Of a stretch of 54,237 nt of DNA, positions 1 to 8,098 are shown in pieces. Position 1 is the first letter of the stretch; the number at the start of each line of letters is the position of its first letter. The stretch is taken from NCBI RefSeq assembly GCF_001468285.1, contig NZ_LNSB01000036.1:1-54237 (forward strand), read 5' to 3'. The notes under the pieces are model-generated. The model was not told where the DNA came from, made no database searches, and saw nothing but the letters and a program-made list of their open reading frames with translations. The position numbers were made by a program, and so were the translations under genes. This DNA is from Sphingopyxis sp. HIX. Its GTDB lineage: Bacteria > Pseudomonadota > Alphaproteobacteria > Sphingomonadales > Sphingomonadaceae.

Positions 1-2
1 GC

Positions 3-80
3 ATCGCGACCAGATATGACAGGCTCCCCGCAAACTACCTGGCCAGCCTCTATCTCGCATCAATCCGCTTCTGGGCCTGA
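3..80 (+). CDS. IS5-family transposase, C-terminal end only (partial)
   Basis: The reading frame open from the window edge ends in RYDRLPANYLASLYLASIRF-WA followed by TGA at 78-80. This matches the conserved C-terminal tail of IS5-family (IS427-like) transposases, whose last helix typically reads RYDK-LA-NFLA-x-LAS-x-R-W. Only 25 residues lie inside the window, so neither the catalytic DDE residues nor intactness can be judged. The element's right end should lie shortly after the stop, but I could not identify its terminal inverted repeat with confidence. It places a mobile element beside the GntR/nitroreductase pair. Confidence 0.7.
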   Translation: MATRYDRLPANYLASLYLASIRFWA

Positions 81-168
81 ATGTCGAATCAACCTAGGCT
101 TCGGGCGAAGCCCTTGATCCAGATGAAGGTCTGGCAAGGAAACTGAAGGCGCCTGCCGGCGCGATCAT

Positions 169-195
169 CTTCGTGTCTTTGCGTCTTTGCGCGAA
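169..195. repeat. Short CTTCGTG-TCTTTGCG repeat fragment
   Basis: The stretch CTTCGTGTCTTTGCG followed by TCTTTGCGCGA resembles one arm of the perfect palindrome at 41390-41453, which contains CTTCGTGGCTTTGTGCGAG. Only one arm is present here. The rest of 81-217 holds a short hairpin (GGCTTC/GAAGCC, 97-112) and no gene I can support. Confidence 0.35.
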
Positions 196-217
196 ATAAT
201 CCGCGCGATGGCCGGGA

Positions 218-565
218 TCAGGCCTCGGTCAGATCCAGCAAGGTCCGCGCATCCAGCCCGATGCGGCGCATCTGGTCGGCGACGGGGGGCCAGACATTCG
301 CCAGGAAATCCTCGCGCATCAGCGTGCGCAGCCGCTCGGTCGCGCCGTCGGCGACGAACATGCCGACGCCGCGCTTGACCGTCACCAGCCCCTCGTCCTG
401 GAAGGTCTGATAGGCCTTGGCGACGGTGAGCGGGTTGGCGCCCTCGTCGGCGGCGAGGCTGCGCACCGACGGGAGCATGTCCCCGTCCGCGAAGGTGCCG
501 TCGAGGATGGCGTTGGCGATCACGTCGCGCAGACGCTGGTACACGGGTTTGGACTGGTCGAGCAT
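218..565 (-). CDS. GntR-family transcriptional regulator, YtrA-like
   Basis: A 115-residue regulator. Residues 1-70 form a GntR winged helix: PVYQRLRDVIANAILDGTF, then LPSVRSLAADEGANPLTVAKAY for the recognition helices and a GVGMFVA wing. There is no large ligand-binding domain. The short C-terminal tail (about 40 residues) is typical of the YtrA subfamily, whose members usually repress small transport or membrane-stress operons. The ATG at 565 follows a plausible promoter so closely that the transcript may be leaderless. The nitroreductase gene lies upstream on the same strand, 70 bp away. The target genes are not evident from the sequence. Confidence 0.85.
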   Translation of the reverse strand: MLDQSKPVYQRLRDVIANAILDGTFADGDMLPSVRSLAADEGANPLTVAKAYQTFQDEGLVTVKRGVGMFVADGATERLRTLMREDFLANVWPPVADQMRRIGLDARTLLDLTEA

Positions 566-600
566 GGCGCCTTAATGCCATAAGACAGCAGCACAGTCAA
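565..600 (-). promoter_or_regulatory. Candidate sigma-70 promoter of the GntR gene, possibly leaderless
   Basis: On the minus strand TTGACT (600-595) is separated by 17 nt from CATTAA (577-572). The predicted start lies about 7 nt further, on or next to the ATG at 565, which would give a leaderless mRNA. No Shine-Dalgarno sequence precedes the ATG. Confidence 0.4.
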
Positions 601-635
601 ATCACAAAGTTAGCGATGTAAGCTTTCCTTTGTAA

Positions 636-1226
636 CTAAATGTCCCAGCTGCGGACCACCTCGTCATATTCGGGCCGCGGCCGTTCGGAGAGGGGCGCGC
701 CCGCGGTACCAAGGAAGAAATAGCCGACGATCGTGTCGCCCTCGCGCGCGCCGAACGCCGCGGCGACGTCGGGCGAATAGGCCGCCCAGCCGGTGAGCCA
801 GCTGCCGACGAAGCCGTGCGCATGCGTGGCGTGGAGCAGGTTCATGCCCACCGCGCCCGCCGACATCTGCTGCTCCCAAACCGGAATTTTGGCGCCCGCG
901 ACGGGCGTCGAGAGCAGCACGAGCAGGGTGGGCGCCTGATGCGCGAACTGGTCGAGCGCCGACAGGTCGAGGCCGGCGGCGCCGGGGTTCTCCTTCACCC
1001 ATGCTTCCTTGAGCAAGGTCGCGAAGGCCTCGCGCTGATCGTCCGCCACCGTGACGATCCGCCAAGGGGCAAGCTTGCCATGGTCGGGGGTGCGCAGCGC
1101 GAGCGCGATGACGTCGTGAAGCTGCGCAGCATCGGGGCCGGGCGCGACCATGTCGCGCGCCTTGCCCGAGCGGCGGGTGGCGAGATGGGCGAGGAGCGAG
1201 GAGGTGTCGTTGAACATGCGCGCCAT
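636..1226 (-). CDS. Nitroreductase-family flavoprotein
   Basis: A 196-residue protein of the nitroreductase fold, closest in layout to the short YdjA type. The N-terminal LATRRSGKARDMVAPGP segment carries the Arg/Ser phosphate-binding positions for FMN. ALRTPDHGKLAPWRIVTV is the typical second FMN-contact segment, and AGAVGMNLLHATHAHGFVGSWLTG matches the conserved dimer-interface helix. It probably reduces nitro or quinone compounds with NAD(P)H as a cytoplasmic homodimer; the substrate is unknown. The 5-prime end overlaps no neighbour, and the divergent POT transporter gene starts 173 bp away. Confidence 0.88.
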   Translation of the reverse strand: MARMFNDTSSLLAHLATRRSGKARDMVAPGPDAAQLHDVIALALRTPDHGKLAPWRIVTVADDQREAFATLLKEAWVKENPGAAGLDLSALDQFAHQAPTLLVLLSTPVAGAKIPVWEQQMSAGAVGMNLLHATHAHGFVGSWLTGWAAYSPDVAAAFGAREGDTIVGYFFLGTAGAPLSERPRPEYDEVVRSWDI

Positions 1227-1398
1227 GTGGCGCTTTCGGCGCGCCGGCGCAAGTGTTGCGAGTGATTCGCAACAAGATTCGGCCCGATCGCGATTGGTTT
1301 CGCGCGCAATTAGATTCTTCCCATACGCAATTTTCGCGCTAGGTTGCGGCCATCTGTCCCGTTTTCGGGACCAACATCATACCCAGGGAAGGGTCGCC

Positions 1399-2982
1399 AT
1401 GACCAAAGCCTATGCCCAGCACGGGGATGCCGCCGGGACGATTCTCGGCCATCCGAAGGGCCTTTTCGTTCTGTTTTTCGCCGAGATGTGGGAGCGTTTC
1501 TCCTATTACGGCATGCGCGCGCTGCTGATTTTCTACCTCACCAAGCACTGGCTTTTCGACGATGGGCCGGCGGGGGTCATCTACGGCGCCTATACCGCGC
1601 TGGTCTATATCACCCCCGTTCTCGGTGGCTATCTCGCGGATCGCTGGCTGGGGCAGCGAAAGGCGGTCACCTATGGCGCCGTCCTGCTCACATTCGGCCA
1701 TTTCATCATGGGGTTCGAGGGCGACGGCGGACAGGATCCGGCCAGCCTGAACATCTTCTGGCTGGCGCTGGCCTTCATCATCGTCGGCTCGGGTTTCCTG
1801 AAAGCCAATATCTCGGTGATCGTCGGCCAGCTCTATCCGCGCACCGACGTGCGCCGCGACGGTGCCTACACGATCTTCTACATGGGGATTAACCTCGGCG
1901 CCTTCCTCGGCTCGCTGCTCTGCGGCTATCTGGGCGAGGTCTATGGCTGGTCCTATGGCTTCGGCGCCGCGGGCGTCGGCATGCTGCTCGGCCTGATCGT
2001 CTTCATCTGGGGCAAGCCGCTGCTGCTCGGCCGCGGTGAACCCGAGGATCCGGCGAAACTCGCCGCGCCCGTCATGGGCATCAAGTTCGAATGGCTGCTC
2101 TACATCGTCGGCCTCGTCGCCGTCGCCGTCTGCTGGTGGCTGGTGCAGAATCAGGCGATCGTCGGGACGTTGCTCGGCGTCGCCGGCGCGATCCTCGTCG
2201 CCTATGTGGTGTTCACCGCGGTGGTGAAGCTGCCGTCGCAGGACCGCGACCGCATCTTTGCCGCGATGTTCCTGATCCTCGGCTCGATCCTCTTCTGGGC
2301 CCTGTTCGAACAAGCGGGGTCGTCGCTCAACCTCTTTGCCGACCGCTATGTCGACCGTGCGGGGGTTCCGGCGTCGGTCTTCCAGTCGCTCAACGCCGGC
2401 TATATCGTCCTTTTCGCGCCGCTGTTCGCGGCGCTGTGGACCTGGCTCGGCCGCCGCGGGTGGGAGCCTTCGGCGCCCGCCAAATTCGGCCTTGCGATGC
2501 TGCAGCTCGGGCTCGGCTTCTTCGTCCTCAAATGGGGTGCCGAAGCCGCGGGCATGGGGAATGCCACGCCCGTGCTCTTCATCTTCCTGATCTACCTCCT
2601 CCACACGACCGGCGAACTCTGCCTGTCGCCCGTCGGCCTCAGCGCGATGAACCGGCTGGCGCCGGCGCATATGGCATCGCTGATCATGGGCACCTGGTTC
2701 TTCGCATCGGCCACCGGCAATTTCGCCGCAGGCCTGATCGCGGCGGCGACGGGGTCGGAAAAGGCGAGCGGCGAAGGCGCGGGCAAGGCGCTCGTGCTCG
2801 ACGTCTATCAGACGATCGGCCTCTGGGCGGTCGGCTTCGGTATCCTCGTGATCGTCGTGTCGCCGCTGATCAAGAAGCTGATGCACCTCGACACGCTGCG
2901 CGATACCGAGGATCTGCCCGGCCAAAAGGAACTCGGCGAGCCGCAGGCCGCGGGCGTCCATCCCGACCTGACGAAAGGCTGA
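1399..2982 (+). CDS. Proton-dependent oligopeptide transporter (POT/PTR2, MFS)
   Basis: A 527-residue inner-membrane protein with many hydrophobic helices. It carries the POT signature AEMWERFSYYGMRALLIFYL in TM1, containing the ExxERF proton-coupling motif, and GGYLADRWLGQRKAVTYGA, the PTR2 loop motif. NAGYIVLFAPLFAALW and TTGELCLSPVGLSAMNRLAP are the conserved C-terminal family segments. It should import di- and tripeptides using the proton gradient. The frame stays open further upstream, but GGGAAGGGTCGCC places a ribosome binding site just before the ATG at 1399. The next gene follows after 3 bp, so transport and amidohydrolase functions are co-transcribed. Confidence 0.93.
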   Translation: MTKAYAQHGDAAGTILGHPKGLFVLFFAEMWERFSYYGMRALLIFYLTKHWLFDDGPAGVIYGAYTALVYITPVLGGYLADRWLGQRKAVTYGAVLLTFGHFIMGFEGDGGQDPASLNIFWLALAFIIVGSGFLKANISVIVGQLYPRTDVRRDGAYTIFYMGINLGAFLGSLLCGYLGEVYGWSYGFGAAGVGMLLGLIVFIWGKPLLLGRGEPEDPAKLAAPVMGIKFEWLLYIVGLVAVAVCWWLVQNQAIVGTLLGVAGAILVAYVVFTAVVKLPSQDRDRIFAAMFLILGSILFWALFEQAGSSLNLFADRYVDRAGVPASVFQSLNAGYIVLFAPLFAALWTWLGRRGWEPSAPAKFGLAMLQLGLGFFVLKWGAEAAGMGNATPVLFIFLIYLLHTTGELCLSPVGLSAMNRLAPAHMASLIMGTWFFASATGNFAAGLIAAATGSEKASGEGAGKALVLDVYQTIGLWAVGFGILVIVVSPLIKKLMHLDTLRDTEDLPGQKELGEPQAAGVHPDLTKG

Positions 2983-2985
2983 AGC

Positions 2986-4401
2986 ATGATCCGGGGCGTG
3001 AAAGCCGGCCTTTTGGCCGCGGCATCGCTGGCGTTCGCGGGTTGCACCGCGAATGGCGGCGAGGTGGAAACGGCGAGCAGCAAGCCGGCGTCGGAGAAAT
3101 CCGAAAAGCCGGTGAAGTTCGACAAGGATCCCTATCCGTCGACCTACAAGGGATATCCGACGCGGCTGACCGTCGTGAAGGGCGTCACCATCTTCGACGG
3201 CGAGGGCGGGCGGATCGACAATGGGTCGATCGTCATGTCGAGCGGCAAAGTCGATCGCATCGGCGGCCCCGACATGGAACTGCCGACCGATGCCGACGTC
3301 ATCGACGGCACGGGCAAGTTCCTCACCCCCGGGGTCATCGACATCCACAGCCACCTCGGCGACTATCCCAGCCCCAGCGTCGATGCGCATTCGGACGGCA
3401 ACGAGGCGACCTCGCCGACGACGCCCGAAGTCTGGTCCGAGCACAGCGTCTGGCCGCAGGACCCTGGGTTCAGCCGCGCGCTGGCGAACGGCGGCGTGAC
3501 TTCGCTCCAGATTCTGCCCGGCAGCGCGAACCTGATGGGCGGGCGCTCGATCACGCTCAAGAATGTGCCCTCGCGCACCGTGCAGGGGATGAAATTCCCA
3601 GGCGCGCCCTATGGCCTCAAAATGGCGTGCGGCGAGAACCCCAAGCGCGTCTACGGCGGCAAGGGGCGCATGCCCTCGACCCGCATGGGCAATTTCGCGG
3701 TCAACCGCGCGACCTGGCAGAAGGCGGCGGCGTACAAGAAGAAGATGGACGACGGGAAAGCCGTCGACCGCGACCTTGCGATGGAGACGCTCGCCGGTGT
3801 CTTGTCGGGCGAAATCCTCGTCCACAATCATTGCTACCGCGCCGACGAGATGGCGCTCGTCATCGATATGTCGAAGGAGTTCGGCTACAAGGTCTCGACC
3901 TTCCACCACGCGGTCGAAAGCTACAAGATCGCCGACCTGCTCGCCAAGGAAGGTATCTGCTCGGCGATGTGGGCCGACTGGTGGGGCTTCAAGATGGAAG
4001 CCTATGACTCGGTCAAGGAGAATATCCCGCTGGTGTACAAGGCGGGCGCCTGCACGATCGTCCACTCGGACGACGCCAACCAGATCCAGCGGCTGAACCA
4101 GGAGGCCGCCAAGGCGCGCGCCGCGGGGCACCGCATGGGGATCGACGTCAGCGACGAGCAGGCGTGGACCTGGCTGTCCTACAATCCCGCGAAGGCGCTG
4201 GGCATCGCCGACAAGACCGGCAGCCTGAAGCCCGGCAAGATGGCCGACGTCGTGCTGTGGAACGGCAACCCGTTCAGCGTCTATTCGCGGCCCGAGAAAG
4301 TGTGGATCGACGGTGCGATGATGTTCGACGCGATGGACCCCAAACGGCGGCCGGTGAGCGATTTCGAGCTGGGGCAGCCGGGCGAAGGGGATGTGAAATG
4401 A
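2986..4401 (+). CDS. Secreted amidohydrolase lipoprotein, imidazolonepropionase-like
   Basis: A 471-residue metal-dependent hydrolase. The N-terminus is a lipoprotein signal (AASLAFAGC, lipid-modified Cys20). The TIM-barrel motifs are VIDIHSHLGDY (HxH metal pair), HNHCYRADEM, STFHHAVESYK and the acid IVHSDDANQ. The C-terminal beta-sandwich ends in LKPGKMADVVLWNGNPFSVYS. By family it cleaves cyclic or linear amides such as isoaspartyl or other modified dipeptides; the actual substrate is unknown. It lies between a peptide importer and a second amidohydrolase-fold protein with which it overlaps by 4 bp, so the two may form a periplasmic heteromer. Confidence 0.88.
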   Translation: MIRGVKAGLLAAASLAFAGCTANGGEVETASSKPASEKSEKPVKFDKDPYPSTYKGYPTRLTVVKGVTIFDGEGGRIDNGSIVMSSGKVDRIGGPDMELPTDADVIDGTGKFLTPGVIDIHSHLGDYPSPSVDAHSDGNEATSPTTPEVWSEHSVWPQDPGFSRALANGGVTSLQILPGSANLMGGRSITLKNVPSRTVQGMKFPGAPYGLKMACGENPKRVYGGKGRMPSTRMGNFAVNRATWQKAAAYKKKMDDGKAVDRDLAMETLAGVLSGEILVHNHCYRADEMALVIDMSKEFGYKVSTFHHAVESYKIADLLAKEGICSAMWADWWGFKMEAYDSVKENIPLVYKAGACTIVHSDDANQIQRLNQEAAKARAAGHRMGIDVSDEQAWTWLSYNPAKALGIADKTGSLKPGKMADVVLWNGNPFSVYSRPEKVWIDGAMMFDAMDPKRRPVSDFELGQPGEGDVK

Positions 4402-5699
4402 TGCGCGCGCTCCTCCTTTCGGCCGCCGCGCTGATCGCACTTCCCGCCGCGGCGCAGGACATCGCGATCGTCAATGCCAAGCTCGTCATCGGCGACGGCA
4501 GCGCGCCGGTCGACGGCGGCACCGTCGTCGTGCGCGGCGGCAAGGTCGTCGCGGCCGGGGCCGGCGTGGCAATCCCGGCAGGAGTCGAACGCGTCGACGC
4601 GGGCGGCCGCTGGGTCACCCCCGGCATCGTCGCGGCGTTCAGCCGCGTCGGCCTGACCGAGGTCGACGCCGTTTCGGGCACCAACGACCGCTCGGCGACC
4701 AAGTCGCGCTTTTCGGCGGGGCTCGACATCGCGCCCGCATTGAACCCGATGGGCTCGCCCGTCGCGGTGAACCGCGCCGACGGCGTCACTCGCGCGATTG
4801 TCGCGCCGGGGTCGAGCGGCAGCCTGTTCGCCGGGCAGGGCGCGGTGGTCGACCTCGCCGACGACAATGATATGGTGACCAGGCCCCGCGCGCTGCAGTA
4901 TGTGGCGTTCGGCGAGGACGGTTCGGCGAAGGCCGGCGGCAGCCGCGCCGCGCTGTTCCTGCTGTTCCGCGAGCAGTTGCTGGCAGCGCGCAGCTACGCG
5001 CGCAATCCCGCGACGTTCGCCGAATGGGGCAGCGACGCGCTGATCCAGCGCGCCGACGCCGATGCGCTGGTGCGCGTGATCGACGGGACGACGCCGCTGT
5101 TCGTGCGCGTCGACCGCGCGACCGACATCCTCAACGTCCTCAAGCTCAAGACCGAGTTCCCGGCGCTGAAGCTGGTGCTCGTCGGCGCGACCGAGGGCTG
5201 GCTGGTCGCCGGCGACATCGCCGCGGCGCGCGTGCCGGTGCTGGTGTCGCCGCTCACCGACCTGCCGTCGAGCTTCGAGCAATTGGGCGCGACCCAGTCG
5301 AACGCCGGGCGCCTTGCGGCCGCGGGGGTGTCGGTGTCGGTCGGGGTGTTCGACGACGATGACGCGCACAAGATGGGCTATGCGACGCAATATGCGGGCA
5401 ATCTGGTGGCGCTGACGAAGCTGCCGGGCGCGAGCGGCCTCAGCTGGGACCAGGCCTTCGCCGCGATCAGCAGCGCCCCCGCGCGCGCGGTCGGCATGGA
5501 CGCCAGCATCGGTTCGCTGCGTCCGGGCCGCGTCGGCGACGTCGTGATCTGGGACAATGATCCGCTCGAACTGGGCAGCCGCCCGGCGATGCTGTGGATC
5601 GACGGCAAGCGCCAGTCGCTGGTCACGCGGCAGGACCGCCTGCGCGATCGTTATGCGAACCCGGCGGAAGGTGTGCTACCCAAGGCGTATGACAGGTAA
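4398..5699 (+). CDS. Amidohydrolase-fold secreted protein lacking metal ligands
   Basis: A 433-residue protein with signal peptide MMRALLLSAAALIALPAAAQ. The composite beta-sandwich is clear: IVNAKLVIGDGSAPVDGGTV at the N-terminus and SLRPGRVGDVVIWDNDPLEL at the C-terminus. Where active relatives have TPGxIDxHSH, this protein reads WVTPGIVAAFSRVGLTEVD, so both HxH histidines are gone. Only one His exists in the whole chain (DDDDAHKMG). It is therefore probably non-catalytic and may act as a partner or scaffold for the upstream enzyme. The start overlaps the upstream stop (ATGATG, 4398-4403); either ATG is possible. Confidence 0.85.
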   Translation: MMRALLLSAAALIALPAAAQDIAIVNAKLVIGDGSAPVDGGTVVVRGGKVVAAGAGVAIPAGVERVDAGGRWVTPGIVAAFSRVGLTEVDAVSGTNDRSATKSRFSAGLDIAPALNPMGSPVAVNRADGVTRAIVAPGSSGSLFAGQGAVVDLADDNDMVTRPRALQYVAFGEDGSAKAGGSRAALFLLFREQLLAARSYARNPATFAEWGSDALIQRADADALVRVIDGTTPLFVRVDRATDILNVLKLKTEFPALKLVLVGATEGWLVAGDIAAARVPVLVSPLTDLPSSFEQLGATQSNAGRLAAAGVSVSVGVFDDDDAHKMGYATQYAGNLVALTKLPGASGLSWDQAFAAISSAPARAVGMDASIGSLRPGRVGDVVIWDNDPLELGSRPAMLWIDGKRQSLVTRQDRLRDRYANPAEGVLPKAYDR

Positions 5700-5754
5700 G
5701 GCCCGCACCTGACGACCAAGCGGCGGACCGGGGAGAAGGAGAGGGAGTCGCTCC

Positions 5755-6456
5755 ATGCAACCGATGTCGCTGCTAATCGTCACGGGCGCGCTGTTCGTCG
5801 GCACGCATTTCGCGCTGTCGCATCCGCTCCGCGCTCCGCTCGCCGGCCGGATGGGCGAGCGGGCGTTCCAGATCGTCTATTCGATCGTCGCGATCGCGAC
5901 CTTCATCATGCTCGTCCAGGCTTGGCGCGGCATGCCGCCCGAGCCGCCGCTCTGGGCGGTTGGCGACGGCCTCTGGATCTTTGCGACGGTCATCGTGCTG
6001 CTCGCGAGCATCCTGTTCATGGGCTCGTTGATCGGCAATCCGGCCTTGCCCGCGACGAACGCCGCGGCGGCCGCGCAGGGCGCGCCGCGCGGGGTGTTCG
6101 CGATCACGCGCCACCCGATGATGTGGGGCTTTTCGCTATGGGCGCTCGCGCACGCGCTGGTGGTGCCGACGCCGGGGCAGATCGTGCTTTCGGCGATCAT
6201 CGCCTTTCTCGCGCTCGCCGGATCGGCCGGGCAGGACATCAAGAAGGCGCGGCTGATGGGCGACGCCTGGCGTCATTGGGCGGCGCGGACGAGTTTTTTC
6301 CCCTTCGCGCGGCAACTCGGCGGACGCGGCTCGTGGGTCGATGCGATCCCGCGGCCGCACGCGCTGCTTGGTGGAATCGTGCTGTGGGTCGCGGCGACCT
6401 GGGCGCATGGCGCGCTCGGTTATATGGTCGCGGGCATCTGGCGCTGGGTCGGATGA
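5755..6456 (+). CDS. NnrU-family integral membrane protein
   Basis: A 233-residue protein with about six hydrophobic helices. The segment LFVGTHFALSHPLRAPLAGRMGERAFQ, the histidines of FAITRHPMMWGFSLWALAHA and the terminal helix match the NnrU/isoprenylcysteine-methyltransferase-like membrane family. NnrU was named for a role near nitrite/nitric-oxide reduction, but many members sit in genomes without that locus and their role is unknown. AGGGAG precedes the ATG. It overlaps the DUF1003 gene by 4 bp (ATGA), suggesting coupled translation. Confidence 0.85.
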   Translation: MQPMSLLIVTGALFVGTHFALSHPLRAPLAGRMGERAFQIVYSIVAIATFIMLVQAWRGMPPEPPLWAVGDGLWIFATVIVLLASILFMGSLIGNPALPATNAAAAAQGAPRGVFAITRHPMMWGFSLWALAHALVVPTPGQIVLSAIIAFLALAGSAGQDIKKARLMGDAWRHWAARTSFFPFARQLGGRGSWVDAIPRPHALLGGIVLWVAATWAHGALGYMVAGIWRWVG

Positions 6457-6956
6457 ACGGCGAGACGCATCTCGCCGACCTGTCGCTGCGGCTCTTGGGC
6501 AAGCATGTCGACGCGCTCGATCCCGAAGAAAGCCGCGTCCTCCACGCGATCGCCGAGCGCGCGCCGACCAGCCGCGACGCCGCCGATCTCGACGACGCGC
6601 AGGCGAGCGTCGGCGACCGCCTCGCCGACCGCGTAGCGGCGGTGGGCGGCTCTTGGGGCTTCATCATCGTCTTCACGCTCGTGCTGCTGGCGTGGATGCT
6701 GCTCAATTCGGAAGTGCTCGAGCGCTTCGGGCTTGCTTTCGACCCCTATCCATTCATCTTTTTGAACCTGATGCTTTCGACGCTGGCGGCGGTGCAGGCG
6801 CCGATCATCATGATGAGCCAGAATCGCGCCGCCGCGAAGGACCGGCTGGCGGCGAGCCTCGATTACGAGATCAACCTGCGCGCGGAGCTGGAGATCATGC
6901 GGCTGCACCACAAGATCGATGTGCTGACGGAAAAGGTCGAGGGGTTGGGCAAATAG
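6453..6956 (+). CDS. DUF1003 membrane protein
   Basis: A 167-residue protein. Residues 1-55 are soluble and charged. Two transmembrane helices follow (GSWGFIIVFTLVLLAWMLLN and FDPYPFIFLNLMLSTLAAVQ), with the family hallmark APIIMMSQNRAAAKDRLAAS after them and a C-terminal coiled-coil-like tail EINLRAELEIMRLHHKIDVLTEKVE. DUF1003 proteins are found widely, often near ion-transport genes, but no activity is established. The start was set at the ATGA overlap with the NnrU-like gene; longer in-frame starts would lie inside that gene. Confidence 0.88.
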   Translation: MNGETHLADLSLRLLGKHVDALDPEESRVLHAIAERAPTSRDAADLDDAQASVGDRLADRVAAVGGSWGFIIVFTLVLLAWMLLNSEVLERFGLAFDPYPFIFLNLMLSTLAAVQAPIIMMSQNRAAAKDRLAASLDYEINLRAELEIMRLHHKIDVLTEKVEGLGK

Positions 6957-6961
6957 CCGGA

Positions 6962-7100
6962 TAATCCTCCCTGCGGCGAAGCGGTGGGGAGGGGGACCGC
7001 CGCGAAGCGGTGGTGGAGGGGCCGCGACGTTGCGCCATCGCCCCTCCGTCAGCGGCTCCGCCGCTGCCACCCTCCCATCGCTTCGCGACAGGGAGGATTA
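6962..7100. repeat. Long imperfect palindrome, TAATCCTCCCTG family
   Basis: The outer arms TAATCCTCCCTG (6962-6973) and CAGGGAGGATTA (7089-7100) are exact inverted repeats. Inside are nested CGAAGCG-GTGGGGAGG and CCCTCCC-CGCTTCG arms and an internal AGCGG/CCGCT pair. It fills the gap between two convergent genes and could also form a terminator-like structure for both. A second copy lies at 54074-54223. Confidence 0.85.
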
Positions 7101-7102
7101 GC

Positions 7103-8098
7103 TCACAACCGCACCATCCGCATGCCCATTTCGCCGTAGCGCGGCCCGCTGGTGCCGCCCATCGGCGCCGCGGCGTCGATTGCCTCCAGATCGTCGGCAT
7201 CCAGCACCACCTGGGCCGCCGCCACGCTGTCCTCCATCGTGACGCGGCGCTTGGTGCCGGGGATGGGGACGATGTCGTCGCCCTGCGCGAGCAGCCACGC
7301 GAGCGCGACCTGCGCGTTCGACACGCCATGCTTCGCTGCCACCCCGGCGATCGCGTCGACGATCGCGAGGTTGGCGGGGAGGTTTTCCTCGCTGTAGCGC
7401 GGGTCGTTGCGGCGCCAGTCGGTCTCGGCGAGCTCGTCGCGGCTGCGGATCGTGCCCGCGAGGAAGCCGCGGCCGAGCGGCGAATAGGGGACGAAGCCGA
7501 TGCCATTCTCGCGGCACGCGCCCAGGATTTCCTCCTCCACATCGCGTTCCCAGATCGAATATTCGCTCTGCAGCGCGGTGATCGGTGCGGCCTTGGCGGC
7601 GCGGCGGATCGTCTCGGGCCCGGCTTCGGACAGCGCGATGTGGCGCACCTTGCCTTCGGCGACGAGTTCCATCATCCCGCCGACGACTTCCTCGATCGCG
7701 ATCGAGGGATCGACGCGGTGCTGGTAGAAGAGGTCGATCGTGTCGATGCCGAGCCGCTGGAGCGAGCCTTCGCACGCGCGGCGCGCATTTTCGGGCGAGC
7801 CGTCGACCCCGACGATCTGGTTGCCGTCGAACTTGAATCCGAACTTCGTCGCGATGACCAGCCCGTCGCGCTTGCCCTTGATCGCCGCGCCGAGCAGCTC
7901 CTCGTTGCTGAACGGGCCGTAGATTTGCGCGGTGTCGAAAAAGGTGACGCCAAGGTCGATCGCGCGGTGGATCGTCGCGGTCGATTCGTCGAGGTCGGCG
8001 GCTTCGCCATAGAGGATGTTGCCGCCCTTGATCATCGGCATGCAGCCGATGCCGATGGCGGACACTTGGAGGCCGTGGCCGAGCGTGCGATATTTCAT
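7103..8098 (-). CDS. Aldo/keto reductase
   Basis: A 331-residue TIM-barrel oxidoreductase. The AKR tetrad is present: D and Y in GVTFFDTAQIYGPFS, K in LVIATKFGF, H in DLFYQHRVD. NADPH-binding features are VPIPGTKRRVTMEDS near the C-terminus and IALSEAGPETIRRA. The sequence most resembles the YajO/plant-type AKR13-like group that reduces small aldehydes; the substrate is not predictable. It overlaps the upstream symporter gene by 4 bp (ATGA at 8098-8095), so the two are translated together. Confidence 0.92.
   Translation of the reverse strand: MKYRTLGHGLQVSAIGIGCMPMIKGGNILYGEAADLDESTATIHRAIDLGVTFFDTAQIYGPFSNEELLGAAIKGKRDGLVIATKFGFKFDGNQIVGVDGSPENARRACEGSLQRLGIDTIDLFYQHRVDPSIAIEEVVGGMMELVAEGKVRHIALSEAGPETIRRAAKAAPITALQSEYSIWERDVEEEILGACRENGIGFVPYSPLGRGFLAGTIRSRDELAETDWRRNDPRYSEENLPANLAIVDAIAGVAAKHGVSNAQVALAWLLAQGDDIVPIPGTKRRVTMEDSVAAAQVVLDADDLEAIDAAAPMGGTSGPRYGEMGMRMVRL

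Noticed and set aside
1339..4440. A 1033-codon open frame on the minus strand
   Set aside because: It is antisense to the POT and amidohydrolase genes, is rich in Arg/His/Asp repeats typical of high-GC shadows, and shows no domain.
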